Below are positions 26,021 through 34,695 of a DNA stretch of 64,000 nt, one piece after another. Below the pieces are notes generated by a model. It searched no databases. It worked only from the letters and a program-made list of their open reading frames with translations, and had not been told where the DNA came from. Position 1 is the stretch's first letter. Each line of letters starts with the position of its first letter. The position numbers and the translations under genes are program-made. This stretch comes from Rhodococcus koreensis (GTDB taxonomy: Bacteria > Actinomycetota > Actinomycetes > Mycobacteriales > Mycobacteriaceae). The stretch is taken from contig NZ_FNSV01000005.1 of NCBI RefSeq assembly GCF_900105905.1, positions 6,758,001-6,822,000 of the forward strand, in the 5' to 3' direction.

Positions 26021-26037
26021 ACTGTTGGTGTGTGGGG

Positions 26038-27195
26038 TCAGAGGCCGAGATCCTTCGCGATGATCGTCTTCATGACCTCGCTCGTCCCGCCGTAGATGCG
26101 GGACACGCGGGTGTCCGCGTACAGGCGCGCGATGGGGTATTCGAGGACGTAGCCGTAACCGCCGTGCAGTTGCAGGCACTTGTCGATGACCCGGCCCGCG
26201 GCCTCGGTGCAGAACAGTTTCGCCTTCGCGGCGTCGGCGACCGTCAGTTCGCCCGCGTCGTGCAGTTCGAGTGCGCGGTCGGCCATCAGCTGGATCGCCT
26301 CGACCTCGGTGGCGCACTCGGCGAGCACGAACTTGGTGTTCTGAAACGCCGCGACGGGCTTGCCGAACACCTTGCGTTCCTTGACGTACGCGATCGCGTG
26401 CTGCAACGCCGCGGCCGCGGTCGCCGACCCGCCGAGCGCGATGGACAGACGTTCCTGCGCGAGGTTGTGGGTGAGGTAGCTGAAACCGGCCCCCTCGTCG
26501 CCGAGGCGGTCCGCCACCGGCACCTGCACGTCGGTGAAGGACAGTTCGGCGGTGTCCGACGCCTTCAGGCCGATCTTCTCGATCTTGCGGCCCACCGCGA
26601 AACCCTCGGACGTGGTGTCGACGACGAGAATGGTGAGACCGGCCCGGCGGTCCTCCGGAGTGCTGGGCGCAGTGCGGCACACCACGAGGATCCGGTCGGC
26701 GAGCGCGCCACCGGTGATGAACGTCTTCGCGCCGTTGAGAACGTAGTGCGACCCGTCCGCCGACAGTTTCGCCGACGTCGCGATGTTCGCGAGGTCGGAA
26801 CCGGTGCCCGGCTCGGTCATCGCGATCGCGAACATGATGTCGCCGGACGCGAATCCGGGGAGCCACCGCTGCTTCTGCTCGTCGCTGGCGTACTCGAGCA
26901 GGTACGGCAGGATCAGATTGGTGTGCACGGAGTAACTGCCGAACGTGACGCCGGCGGCCGCCGTCTCCTCGCCGACCACCGCGGCGAACTTGAAACTCTT
27001 CTCACCGCCTCCGCCGAACTCCTCCGGCACCTGGATGCCCAGCACGCCGAGTTCACCGAGGCGGCGGTAGAAGTCGCGCGGCGGATGTCCCTCGCCCTCC
27101 CAGTCGTGGTGGACGGGCGCGACTTCCTTGGCGATGAAGTCGCGGATGGTCTTCCGGAACGCGTCGTGATCTTCGTTGAACACCGTACGCTGCAC
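26038..27195 (-). CDS. Acyl-CoA dehydrogenase (long-chain type motif)
   Basis: 385 aa. Motifs: AMTEPGTGSDLANIATSA (FAD and substrate site), KTFITGGALADRILVVCRTA and the C-terminal RIYGGTSEVMKTIIAKDLGL. The usual YEGT Glu is replaced by YGGT; the base is then likely the Glu in LAQERLSIA, as in long-chain and isovaleryl-CoA dehydrogenases. Start GTG at 27195 with AAGGAG 7 bases upstream. It follows another dehydrogenase gene by 17 bases, so both are likely co-transcribed. Substrate not predictable. Confidence 0.88.
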   Translation of the reverse strand: MQRTVFNEDHDAFRKTIRDFIAKEVAPVHHDWEGEGHPPRDFYRRLGELGVLGIQVPEEFGGGGEKSFKFAAVVGEETAAAGVTFGSYSVHTNLILPYLLEYASDEQKQRWLPGFASGDIMFAIAMTEPGTGSDLANIATSAKLSADGSHYVLNGAKTFITGGALADRILVVCRTAPSTPEDRRAGLTILVVDTTSEGFAVGRKIEKIGLKASDTAELSFTDVQVPVADRLGDEGAGFSYLTHNLAQERLSIALGGSATAAAALQHAIAYVKERKVFGKPVAAFQNTKFVLAECATEVEAIQLMADRALELHDAGELTVADAAKAKLFCTEAAGRVIDKCLQLHGGYGYVLEYPIARLYADTRVSRIYGGTSEVMKTIIAKDLGL

Positions 27196-27212
27196 GGGTT
27201 TTCTCCTTCGGA

Positions 27213-28406
27213 TTACAGTGCGTAACTGCGCAGTACGCCCTTGCTGATGATCATTTTCTGAATCTCGCTGGTGCCCTCGCCGATGAGGAGGAACGGTGCC
27301 TCGCGCATCAGGCGCTCGATCTCGTATTCCTTCGAGTAGCCGTAGCCGCCGTGGATGCGGAAGCTGGCCTGGGTCACCTCGGAGCAGTACTCGCTGGTGA
27401 GGTACTTGGCCATGCCCGCGGCGACGTCGTTGCGTTCCCCGGAGTCCTTCAGGCGGGCCGCGTTCACCATCATCAGATGCGCGGCTTCCACTTTCGTCGC
27501 CATCTCGGCGAGGCTGAAGGCGACCGCCTGATGCTCCGCGATCGGTTTGCCGAACGTGCTGCGTTGCTGTGCGTATCGGGCGGCGAGCTCGAACGCCCGG
27601 ATCGCGACCCCGCACGCGCGGGCGGAGACGTTGACCCGGCCGACCTCGACGCCGTCCATCATCTGCGAGAACCCGCGGCCCGGGGTTCCGCCGAGGACGT
27701 CGCCGGCGGCCGCGCGATAGTTGTCGAACAGCAACTCGGTGGTGTCGATGCCCTTGTAGCCCATCTTGTCGATCTTCCCCGGGACGGTGAGTCCGGGGAG
27801 GACCTCACCGAAACCGGCGGGCTTCTCGATCAGGAAGGTGGTCAGGTTGGCGTGCGGCTTCGCGGCGCCCTCCTCGGTGCGCACCAGCGCGGCGACGAGC
27901 GTCGAGCTGCCGCCGTTGGTGAGCCACATCTTCTGGCCGTTGATCACGTAGTCGCCGTCGGCGTTGCGCTTGGCCTTGGTGCGGATCGCGGCGACGTCGG
28001 AACCCAGCTCGGGCTCGGACATGGAGAACGCGCCGCGCACCTCACCGGTCGCCATCCGCGGCAGGTAATGGTTCTTCTGGGCGTCGGTGCCGTGCTGACG
28101 GATCATGTACGCGACGATGAAGTGGGTGTTGATCACACCGGACACGCTCATCCAGCCGCGGGCGAGCTCCTCGACGCACAACGCGTACGTGAGCAGGGAT
28201 TCGCCCAGCCCGCCGTACTCCTCGGGGATCATCAGCCCGAACAGGCCCATGTCGCGCATCTTGTCGACGATGGCCTGGGGGTAGGTGTCGGAGTGCTCGA
28301 GTTCCTGTGCGGCCGGGATGATGTCGCGATCGACGAAAGTGCGTACGGTGTCGACGATCTCGGTCTGGAACTCGGTCAGATCGAGAGTGTGGGCGAGGCG
28401 GCTCAT
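27213..28406 (-). CDS. Acyl-CoA dehydrogenase
   Basis: 397 aa. ALCVEELARGWMSVSGVINT, SMSEPELGSDVAAIRTKA and GQKMWLTNGGSSTLVAAL are family motifs; FLLIGEGTSEIQKMIISKGV near the end has the catalytic Glu in GEGT. The neighbouring dehydrogenase lacks this Glu, so the two probably act on different acyl-CoA esters. Start ATG at 28406. Divergent from an MFS transporter gene; a dyad GCTATC-TGTCG-GATAGC at 28454 lies between them. Confidence 0.9.
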   Translation of the reverse strand: MSRLAHTLDLTEFQTEIVDTVRTFVDRDIIPAAQELEHSDTYPQAIVDKMRDMGLFGLMIPEEYGGLGESLLTYALCVEELARGWMSVSGVINTHFIVAYMIRQHGTDAQKNHYLPRMATGEVRGAFSMSEPELGSDVAAIRTKAKRNADGDYVINGQKMWLTNGGSSTLVAALVRTEEGAAKPHANLTTFLIEKPAGFGEVLPGLTVPGKIDKMGYKGIDTTELLFDNYRAAAGDVLGGTPGRGFSQMMDGVEVGRVNVSARACGVAIRAFELAARYAQQRSTFGKPIAEHQAVAFSLAEMATKVEAAHLMMVNAARLKDSGERNDVAAGMAKYLTSEYCSEVTQASFRIHGGYGYSKEYEIERLMREAPFLLIGEGTSEIQKMIISKGVLRSYAL

Positions 28407-28453
28407 GGAATTCAGAATGCCCGATCCGCGGGGGCCCGGCTAGGGGCGTTCGG

Positions 28454-28470
28454 GCTATCTGTCGGATAGC
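28454..28470. promoter_or_regulatory. Candidate operator in divergent promoter region
   Basis: GCTATC-TGTCG-GATAGC has perfect 6-base arms, 48 bases before the acyl-CoA dehydrogenase start. Together with the rest of 28407-28618 it separates two divergent transcripts. No regulator gene is immediately adjacent. Confidence 0.4.
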
Positions 28471-28618
28471 GCAGTCCAATGCACCCGCACCTCGGCGACT
28501 CATAGGCAGACGTAGCCGGTGCCTTCGCCGAGTACGTATTGATCGACGGCTTCCCGGTCCGTTCAATGAATCGAGATACTGTGACCCACGCCACCACATT
28601 CTTCGAAGGGATCACCAC

Positions 28619-29947
28619 GTGACCCGCTCCACTGCCACCCTCGACCGGACCGTCGCCATCGGTTCCGAGTCCCGCAGCCGCGCTTGGGGCCTGACCGCGC
28701 TCCTCGTGCTGCTCTACGTCGTCAACTACGCCGACAAGGCCGTCCTCGGCATCATCGCCCAGCCCCTCGCCCACGAACTGGGGCTGAGCGCCTCGCAGAT
28801 CGGGCTGGTGGGCAGCCTCTTCTTCCTGACCTTCACCGTCGGCGGCTTCTTCGCCGGCGCGCTGAACCGCTGGATGTCGCTGCGATGGGCGCTGCTGCTG
28901 CTCGCGATCGCCTGGTCCGTCGCAATTCTTCCGCTCGTGGTCGTCGCGAGTTTCGGGGTGCTGCTGGTCAGTCGCCTGTTGCTCGGGCTCGCGGAAGGTC
29001 CGAGCTCCGCGCTGCTCCACACGGGTGCGTACTCGTGGCACGCACCCGCCAAGCGCGGACTGCCGAGCGCGCTGCTCGCCGGTGCCGCATCGATCGCGAA
29101 GATCGCCGTCGCGCCTGCTCTCGCGTTCGTGACCGTCACGTTCGGGTGGCGCTACGCGCTGGTCGCACTGGCCGCCATCGGAGTTCTGTGGTGCGTCGTC
29201 TGGCTGACCGTCTGGAGCGAAGGCCCGTACATCCGCAGCGGCAAGGGCGCCGATTCGGCGGCCGCCGGTGACGCGGGCGAACCGGCGGTGCCGTGGGGCC
29301 GCATCTTCCGGACCCGCACGTTCATCTTCGGCGCGCTTCTCGTCATGAGCGTGTACGCACTGGTCGCCGTGGTTCTGACGTGGCTGCCGTCGTACTTCGA
29401 GGTGGGCCTCGGGTACAGCCGCCTCCAGGCCGGCTCCATGTTCGCGTTCCCGAGCATCGCCGGGCTGATCCTGATGCTGTTGTCGTCCGTGATCGGCGAC
29501 CGCCTGCTCGCGCGCGGCTCGACGTCCCGCGTGGTCCGTGTCGTCGTCCCCGCCGTCGGGGTGCTGATCTGCGGTGCGATCCTGCTGGCCCTCCCGTCGA
29601 TCACCGCACCCGCGGTAGCCGTCCTCGTCGTTTCCGTCGGCTACGGCTTCGCGGCGTCGGTGTTCCCGCTGCTCAACGCGGCGATCTCGGAGATCTGCCC
29701 GCCCCGCCAGACCGCCGGCACGCTGGGCGTCTTCCTCGCCGTCATGGCGATCGGCGGTCTCGTCGCCCCCTACGCGACGGGTCTGATCGTCGACGCGGCC
29801 GCCTCGCCCGCCGAAGGGTACGCCACCGCGTTCCAGGCCCTCGGACTCGTCGCCGCCGTGTGCGCCGTCGGGGCGCTGCTCTTCGCGAACCCCGAGCGCG
29901 ACAAGAAACTGGTCCGGGGCGACGCTGCGGGCATAGGCACGAACTAA
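28619..29947 (+). CDS. MFS transporter (anion:cation symporter type)
   Basis: 442 aa with about 12 predicted hydrophobic helices. N-terminal WGLTALLVLLYVVNYADKAV and ASQIGLVGSLFFLTFTVGGF, with the charge motif in loop 2-3 reduced to LNRWMSLRW, resemble the ACS family of organic-acid carriers. The first gene of a plus-strand cluster with thiolase, SDR and acyl-CoA ligase, so it probably imports the acid degraded by them (inference). Start GTG follows GAAGGG. Confidence 0.88.
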   Translation: MTRSTATLDRTVAIGSESRSRAWGLTALLVLLYVVNYADKAVLGIIAQPLAHELGLSASQIGLVGSLFFLTFTVGGFFAGALNRWMSLRWALLLLAIAWSVAILPLVVVASFGVLLVSRLLLGLAEGPSSALLHTGAYSWHAPAKRGLPSALLAGAASIAKIAVAPALAFVTVTFGWRYALVALAAIGVLWCVVWLTVWSEGPYIRSGKGADSAAAGDAGEPAVPWGRIFRTRTFIFGALLVMSVYALVAVVLTWLPSYFEVGLGYSRLQAGSMFAFPSIAGLILMLLSSVIGDRLLARGSTSRVVRVVVPAVGVLICGAILLALPSITAPAVAVLVVSVGYGFAASVFPLLNAAISEICPPRQTAGTLGVFLAVMAIGGLVAPYATGLIVDAAASPAEGYATAFQALGLVAAVCAVGALLFANPERDKKLVRGDAAGIGTN

Positions 29948-30031
29948 CGCTGCGATCGGCCGAAAGTCGTTGTGCTGACGACTTCGCCCGTGATTGATTC
30001 GAGTCACCCCCTCAGATCGAAGGAACACACC

Positions 30032-31165
30032 ATGCGCGATGCAGTGATCGTCGACGCCGTCCGCACGCCCATCGGGCGGCGTGGCGGTTCCCTGTCCGGA
30101 ATCCACCCCGCAAACCTGTCGGCGCACGTCCTCGAGGCCCTCGCGGCGCGCACCGGACTCTCCCCGGATCAGGTCGGCGACGTCGTCTGGGGCTGCGTCA
30201 GCCAGGTGGGGGAGCAGGCGGGCAACGTCGCCCGCACCGCCGTGCTCGCCGCCGGCTGGCCCGAATCGGTGCCGGGCACCACCCTCACCCGGGCGTGCGG
30301 ATCGAGCCAGCAGGCCGTGAGCTTCGCCGCCGCCACGGTCATCGCAGGCCACGAGGACATCGTCGTCGCCGGTGGTGTGGAGTCGATGAGCCGGGTTCCC
30401 ATGGGCAGCGCCAGCACGAACGGCGAACACTTCCCGGCGGCCGTCCTCGACCGGTACGGCGTCGGCGGGTTCAGCCAGGGCACCGGCGCCGAGATGATGG
30501 CCGAGAAGTGGGGGCTGTCCCGTCAGGCGCTCGACGAGTACGCGCTGCGATCGCACGCACTCGCGGCCGACGCCGCGGACCGGGGCGCATTCGACGGGCA
30601 ACTCGCACCGCTCTCCGACGTCCTCGCAGGCGACGAGGGGATCCGCCGCGGCGGATCCCTCGAATCGCTCGGCAAGCTGAAGACCGTCTTCAAGGAGGAC
30701 GGCGTGATCCACGCCGGCAACTCCTCGCAGATCTCCGACGGCGCCGGTGCGCTGCTCGTCACGACGAGCGAGAAGGCCGCCCAACTGGGCCTGACCCCGA
30801 TGGCCCGCATCCACACGTGCGCCGTCGCGGGCGACGACCCGGTGATCATGCTGACCGGACCCATCGCCGCGACGGAGAAGGCGCTGTCCCGCTCGGGACT
30901 GAAGATCGACGACATCGGCGCATTCGAGGTGAACGAGGCGTTCGCTCCCGTCCCGCTGGCGTGGCAGGCGGAGACCGGCGCCGCGAAGGACCGGCTCAAT
31001 CCGCTCGGCGGAGCCATCGCGGTCGGGCACCCGCTCGGCGGTTCCGGGGCGATCCTCATGACCAGGCTCGTCCACCACATGCGGGACAACGGCATTCGGT
31101 ACGGATTGCAGACGATGTGTGAGGCGGGTGGCCTCGCCAACGCCACCATTCTCGAACTTCTCTGA
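30032..31165 (+). CDS. Thiolase (acetyl-CoA C-acyltransferase)
   Basis: 377 aa. Nucleophile Cys in TLTRACGSSQQAVSFAAATV (about residue 89), His in GHPLGGSGAILMTR and Cys in QTMCEAGGLANATILELL complete the thiolase triad. N terminus RDAVIVDAVRTPIGRRGGSL is standard. Expected to cleave a 3-ketoacyl-CoA with CoA in the local degradation pathway. The start ATG at 30032 has AAGGAA upstream; an in-frame extension reaches 29972 without a better signal. The SDR gene follows 34 bases downstream. Confidence 0.92.
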   Translation: MRDAVIVDAVRTPIGRRGGSLSGIHPANLSAHVLEALAARTGLSPDQVGDVVWGCVSQVGEQAGNVARTAVLAAGWPESVPGTTLTRACGSSQQAVSFAAATVIAGHEDIVVAGGVESMSRVPMGSASTNGEHFPAAVLDRYGVGGFSQGTGAEMMAEKWGLSRQALDEYALRSHALAADAADRGAFDGQLAPLSDVLAGDEGIRRGGSLESLGKLKTVFKEDGVIHAGNSSQISDGAGALLVTTSEKAAQLGLTPMARIHTCAVAGDDPVIMLTGPIAATEKALSRSGLKIDDIGAFEVNEAFAPVPLAWQAETGAAKDRLNPLGGAIAVGHPLGGSGAILMTRLVHHMRDNGIRYGLQTMCEAGGLANATILELL

Positions 31166-31199
31166 TCCGACAACACCTTTCGAAGGGAACACACGCACG

Positions 31200-31964
31200 A
31201 TGGAACTCAAGGGAATTTCGACCGCGGTCACCGGCGGCGCGTCCGGTCTCGGCCTCGCGACAGCCCGCCGGCTCGTCGACGCGGGCGCCCAGGTCACGCT
31301 CATCGACCTGCCGAACTCCGACGGCGAGGCGGCCGCGAAGGAATTGGGCAGCGCCGCCCAGTTCGCCCCCGCCGACGTGACCGATTCCGAGCAGTTCGCG
31401 GGCGCACTCGACGTCGCCGACGACCGCGGCGGACTGCGCGGCCTCGTGCACTGCGCCGGCGCCGGACGCCGGATGCGCATCCTCGACTCCGACGGCAAGG
31501 CAGGCTCCGTCGAGGACTTCGAGTTCGTGATCCGGCTCAACCTCGTCGGCTCGTTCAACGCCCTGCGGCTCGGGGCGGAGCGGATGGCGCGGCAGGAGGA
31601 GATCGACGGCGAGCGCGGCGCGGTCGTGCTGACGGCGTCCGTCGCCGCGTTCGAAGGCCAGATCGGCCAGATCAACTACACCGCATCGAAGGCAGGCATC
31701 GTGGGCATGACGGTCACCGCGGCCCGGGACCTTGCCAGCCGTAACATCCGGGTGTGCACCATCGCCCCGGGGATCATGGACACCCCGCTCCTCGCCCGGC
31801 TGCGCGACGACGTGCGGGCGTCGCTGGAGAAGTCGGTGCCGAACCCGTCGCGTCTGGGCAAGCCGAGCGAGTTCGGGCAGCTCGCCTGCCAGATCCTCGA
31901 GAACGGCTACCTCAACGGCGAGACCATCCGCCTGGACGGCGCCATCCGCATGGCACCTCGCTGA
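31200..31964 (+). CDS. Short-chain dehydrogenase/reductase (3-hydroxyacyl-CoA dehydrogenase type)
   Basis: 254 aa. NAD(P)-binding TGGASGLGLATARRL, then HCAGAG, the catalytic Ser in VVLTASVAAFEGQIGQ, and INYTASKAGIVGMT with the Tyr-X3-Lys. The composition and the insert IRLNLVGSFNALRLGAERM fit the HSD10-like group, which oxidises 3-hydroxyacyl-CoA. Between thiolase and ligase genes on one transcript, so it likely provides the 3-ketoacyl-CoA for the thiolase (inference). Start ATG at 31200 with GAAGGGA upstream. Confidence 0.9.
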   Translation: MELKGISTAVTGGASGLGLATARRLVDAGAQVTLIDLPNSDGEAAAKELGSAAQFAPADVTDSEQFAGALDVADDRGGLRGLVHCAGAGRRMRILDSDGKAGSVEDFEFVIRLNLVGSFNALRLGAERMARQEEIDGERGAVVLTASVAAFEGQIGQINYTASKAGIVGMTVTAARDLASRNIRVCTIAPGIMDTPLLARLRDDVRASLEKSVPNPSRLGKPSEFGQLACQILENGYLNGETIRLDGAIRMAPR

Positions 31965-31981
31965 CTAACTAAGGACCCAAC

Positions 31982-33631
31982 GTGAATTCTGCTGCACCGG
32001 TATTGCATTACCCCGAACTGACGTTGGCGGCGTTCCCGTCCGGCATGGCGAACCTGTACGGCGACAAGGCCGCAGTGGTCGACGGCGACACGGTGTGCAC
32101 CTACCGCGAGCTGGACCAGCGGTCGGGAGCGTTCGCCGCCGCGCTGCGGGACGCGGGAGTGACCGAACGCGACGTGGTGCTCCTGCACCTCGGCAACTGC
32201 ATCGAATTCGTGGTGGCCTACTACGGCGCGCTTCGGGCCGGCGCGACCGTCACCCTGGTCAACCCGTTGCAGCCGGGCCCCGGCCTGCGCTCGCAGATCA
32301 TCGACACGGGGGCGGTCGCCGCCGTCACCCAGCCCGGGCAACTGGACACCCTCACCGCGGCGGCGAGCGGCACCACCGTGCGCACCATCGTGGTGGCCGG
32401 CCTCCCCGCGGGCGTCGGTCGCGGCCAGTTCGGGTTCGACGAGTTCGTCCGCGGGTACGCCGCCGCACCGTTCACCCCGGCAGTGTCCGGGGACGACGTG
32501 GCCCACCTCGCGTACACCGGCGGCACCACCGGCTTGTCGAAGGGGGTGCGGGTGCTGCACCGCAACGTCCTCGCCAACGTCACCCAGATGATCGCCTGGC
32601 GGGCGGGCCACGAGGTCTGCGCCACCGACGACGGCGGCATCGAACTGCGTCCCATCGAGAGTCTCGGCGACCGCGGGGTGGTGCCCGGCGACGGCGCGAC
32701 CGTCGTCGTGTCGCCGCTGTTCCACGCGCATGCGCTGATCAACATGTCGTTCCTGTTGCTGTGCGGGGCGACGCAGGTGTTCGCCGGACGCTTCGAGCCC
32801 GGGCGGATGCTGGAGTTGATCGAGACGCACCGCGCCACGTACATCACCGGGAGCCCGGCGATGTGGCACGCGGTCGCCACGCATCCCGACGCCGCGACCC
32901 GGGACACCGATTCGGTGCGGGTGGTCTCCTCGGGTGCCGCACCGATCGATCACGTGACCCTCGGGGCGCTGAGCCGGGCGTTCCCGTCGGCGAGCGTGGT
33001 CGAGGGATACGGGCTGACGGAGGGAACCTGCCTGGTCGCCTCCGCACCGCTGACCGGCTCCGTCGCCTACAAACTCGGCAGCGTGGGGTTGCCGGTCTTC
33101 GACACCGAGGTGCAGATCCGCGCCCAGGACGACTCCGGTGCCGTACTGGAGGCCGGCGACCGCGGCAAGCTGTGGGTCCGCGGACCGCAGGTCACGGACG
33201 GCTACCTGAACCACCCGGAGATCACGGCGCAGCAGTTCGTCGACGGCTGGCTCGACACCGGCGACATCGCTTACCTCGACGAGGACGGGTACCTGTTCAT
33301 CTGCGACCGCACCAAGGACATGCTGATCTACAAGGGCTACAACGTGTATCCGCGTGAGCTCGAGGAGATCCTCGTCTCGCACCCGGACGTGTCCTCCGCC
33401 GCCGTCGTCGGCAGGGAGGCAGGCAGCGTCGGCCAGGAGCCGGTGGCGTTCGTGGTGCCGCTGCCCGGTGTGAGGATCGACGGGGACGCGGTGTCCGCGT
33501 TCGTCGCCGAGCGGGTGCTGCCGTACAAGAAGGTACGCGACGTCGTGGTGGTCGAGCAGTTGCCGACCTCCGCGGCCGGGAAGATCCTCAAGACGAAGCT
33601 GCGCGAGCAACTCGCGACCGCGGCGACGTAG
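31982..33631 (+). CDS. Acyl-CoA synthetase
   Basis: 549 aa ANL ligase. LAYTGGTTGLSKGVRVLH (P-loop), VVEGYGLTEGTCL, WLDTGDIAYLDEDGYLFICD, DMLIYKGYNVYPRELE and the catalytic Lys in SAAGKILKTKL. It probably activates the acid imported by the MFS carrier encoded three genes upstream. Start GTG at 31982. Last gene of the thiolase/SDR group, before a hairpin that precedes the next small gene. Confidence 0.9.
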   Translation: MNSAAPVLHYPELTLAAFPSGMANLYGDKAAVVDGDTVCTYRELDQRSGAFAAALRDAGVTERDVVLLHLGNCIEFVVAYYGALRAGATVTLVNPLQPGPGLRSQIIDTGAVAAVTQPGQLDTLTAAASGTTVRTIVVAGLPAGVGRGQFGFDEFVRGYAAAPFTPAVSGDDVAHLAYTGGTTGLSKGVRVLHRNVLANVTQMIAWRAGHEVCATDDGGIELRPIESLGDRGVVPGDGATVVVSPLFHAHALINMSFLLLCGATQVFAGRFEPGRMLELIETHRATYITGSPAMWHAVATHPDAATRDTDSVRVVSSGAAPIDHVTLGALSRAFPSASVVEGYGLTEGTCLVASAPLTGSVAYKLGSVGLPVFDTEVQIRAQDDSGAVLEAGDRGKLWVRGPQVTDGYLNHPEITAQQFVDGWLDTGDIAYLDEDGYLFICDRTKDMLIYKGYNVYPRELEEILVSHPDVSSAAVVGREAGSVGQEPVAFVVPLPGVRIDGDAVSAFVAERVLPYKKVRDVVVVEQLPTSAAGKILKTKLREQLATAAT

Positions 33632-33660
33632 CTCCCGCTGGGTGGACGCAACCCTGTGAC

Positions 33661-33708
33661 GCGCTCCCTTCGTCCCCTACCGTCCTGGTAGCGGGAAGGA
33701 GGGAGCGC
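33661..33708 (+). promoter_or_regulatory. 5' hairpin enclosing a ribosome-binding site
   Basis: GCGCTCCCT (33661-33669) pairs with AGGGAGCGC (33700-33708), and an inner CTACC-GTCCT-GGTAG stem lies at 33677-33691. The 3' arm overlaps the AAGGAGGG ribosome site of the gene starting at 33711, so the site may be masked when folded. An intrinsic terminator is less likely because no T-run follows. Confidence 0.45.
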
Positions 33709-33710
33709 TG

Positions 33711-34064
33711 ATGGTTTCGGCCGAGCCGATCGTGTACGTCGTCGACGAGATGGTGGTGTCGCCCGGTCGGGCGCGCGCTTTTCTCGACGCTTACCTGGAA
33801 CGCTATGCGCCCGGCGCGATTGCGCGCGGGCTGACCCTCGATCGCGTGCTCGTCTCCCCGCCGGTGTGGCTCGAGGACCAGTCCAACACCGTCAGTGTCA
33901 GCTGGACCGTGCGCGGCGCTCGCGCCTGGTGGCATCAGAGCCTTCTCGCGCGCCACGACGCGGAGGTGCTCGGCTGGTGGGAGGACGCCGACCAGCTTCT
34001 CACCACCCGGCGACGCACGGTGTCCTGCTCGCCCGCGGACGTGGAGGTCGCGACCGATGTTTAA
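33711..34064 (+). CDS. Small barrel-like protein (NIPSNAP/EthD-like pattern), hypothetical
   Basis: 117 aa without signal or membrane segment. Starts with a beta strand (IVYVVDEMVVSPGRARAFLD), then a helix and a Trp-rich stretch (RGARAWWHQSL, EVLGWWEDADQLLT). The pattern suggests a dimeric alpha-beta barrel as in NIPSNAP or EthD proteins, but the family is not confirmed. It overlaps the next gene by 8 bases, so both are co-translated. ATG at 33711 follows a strong AAGGAGGG inside a hairpin. Confidence 0.72.
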   Translation: MVSAEPIVYVVDEMVVSPGRARAFLDAYLERYAPGAIARGLTLDRVLVSPPVWLEDQSNTVSVSWTVRGARAWWHQSLLARHDAEVLGWWEDADQLLTTRRRTVSCSPADVEVATDV

Positions 34065-34689
34065 GGTGACCAAGCTGATTCACCTCGGCGCGGACTCGGA
34101 CGGCAGCGCCGCTGCGTCGGTGGCAGGCAGGCTGCAGGACGTAGCGGCCTCCCGGGCCCGGCGTGTCCTCGTGGCACCGACCCTGCCCGGCGGCATCAAC
34201 GGCGGCGACGTGATCGCGCACCTTCACTTCGACGACGAATCCGACTGGCGCGCCGTCGAACCCGATATCGCCGCACAGCTGTCCGTCCCCGAGATCGGGC
34301 ACGTCGACAGCGTCGGCTACACGGGCGTTCCCACTCCCGCCCCACGCGCTTTCGAGCCGGCCGTGTACCGGACGCTCCTCGTCTCGGTCGAAAATTCCGC
34401 CGACCCGGCGGTGGTGCAGCAGTTCGAATCCGAGACGCGGGCGATGTCGGACTACATCCGCACCATCGGGACCTCGCAGCTGAGCCGGGTGCACGAGTCG
34501 GCCGGCGCCGCGCGGTGGACCCACGTCTGGGAGCAGGAGTACGCCGACCTCGACGGACTGTCCGGGCCGTACATGACGCACCCCTACCACTGGGCGCACA
34601 TCGATCGGTGGTTCGATCCCGAACGCGGGCCGCGGATCGTCACCCGGCTGTGCCACAGCTTCTGCACGATCGACGGTGCGATCATCTAG
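34057..34689 (+). CDS. Dabb-domain-like hypothetical protein
   Basis: 210 aa; the ATG at 34057 lies inside the end of the previous gene. The C-terminal half (LLVSVENSADPAVVQQFESE then TRAMSDYIRTIGTSQLSRVH and WTHVWEQEYADLDGLSGPYM with HPYHWAHIDRWFDPE) matches the stress-responsive alpha/beta barrel (Dabb) pattern with conserved His and Trp residues. The N-terminal half appears to be a divergent copy. Known relatives are often found with aromatic or polyketide-like catabolism; the role here is unknown. Confidence 0.75.
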   Translation: MFKVTKLIHLGADSDGSAAASVAGRLQDVAASRARRVLVAPTLPGGINGGDVIAHLHFDDESDWRAVEPDIAAQLSVPEIGHVDSVGYTGVPTPAPRAFEPAVYRTLLVSVENSADPAVVQQFESETRAMSDYIRTIGTSQLSRVHESAGAARWTHVWEQEYADLDGLSGPYMTHPYHWAHIDRWFDPERGPRIVTRLCHSFCTIDGAII

Positions 34690-34695
34690 CGGTTC

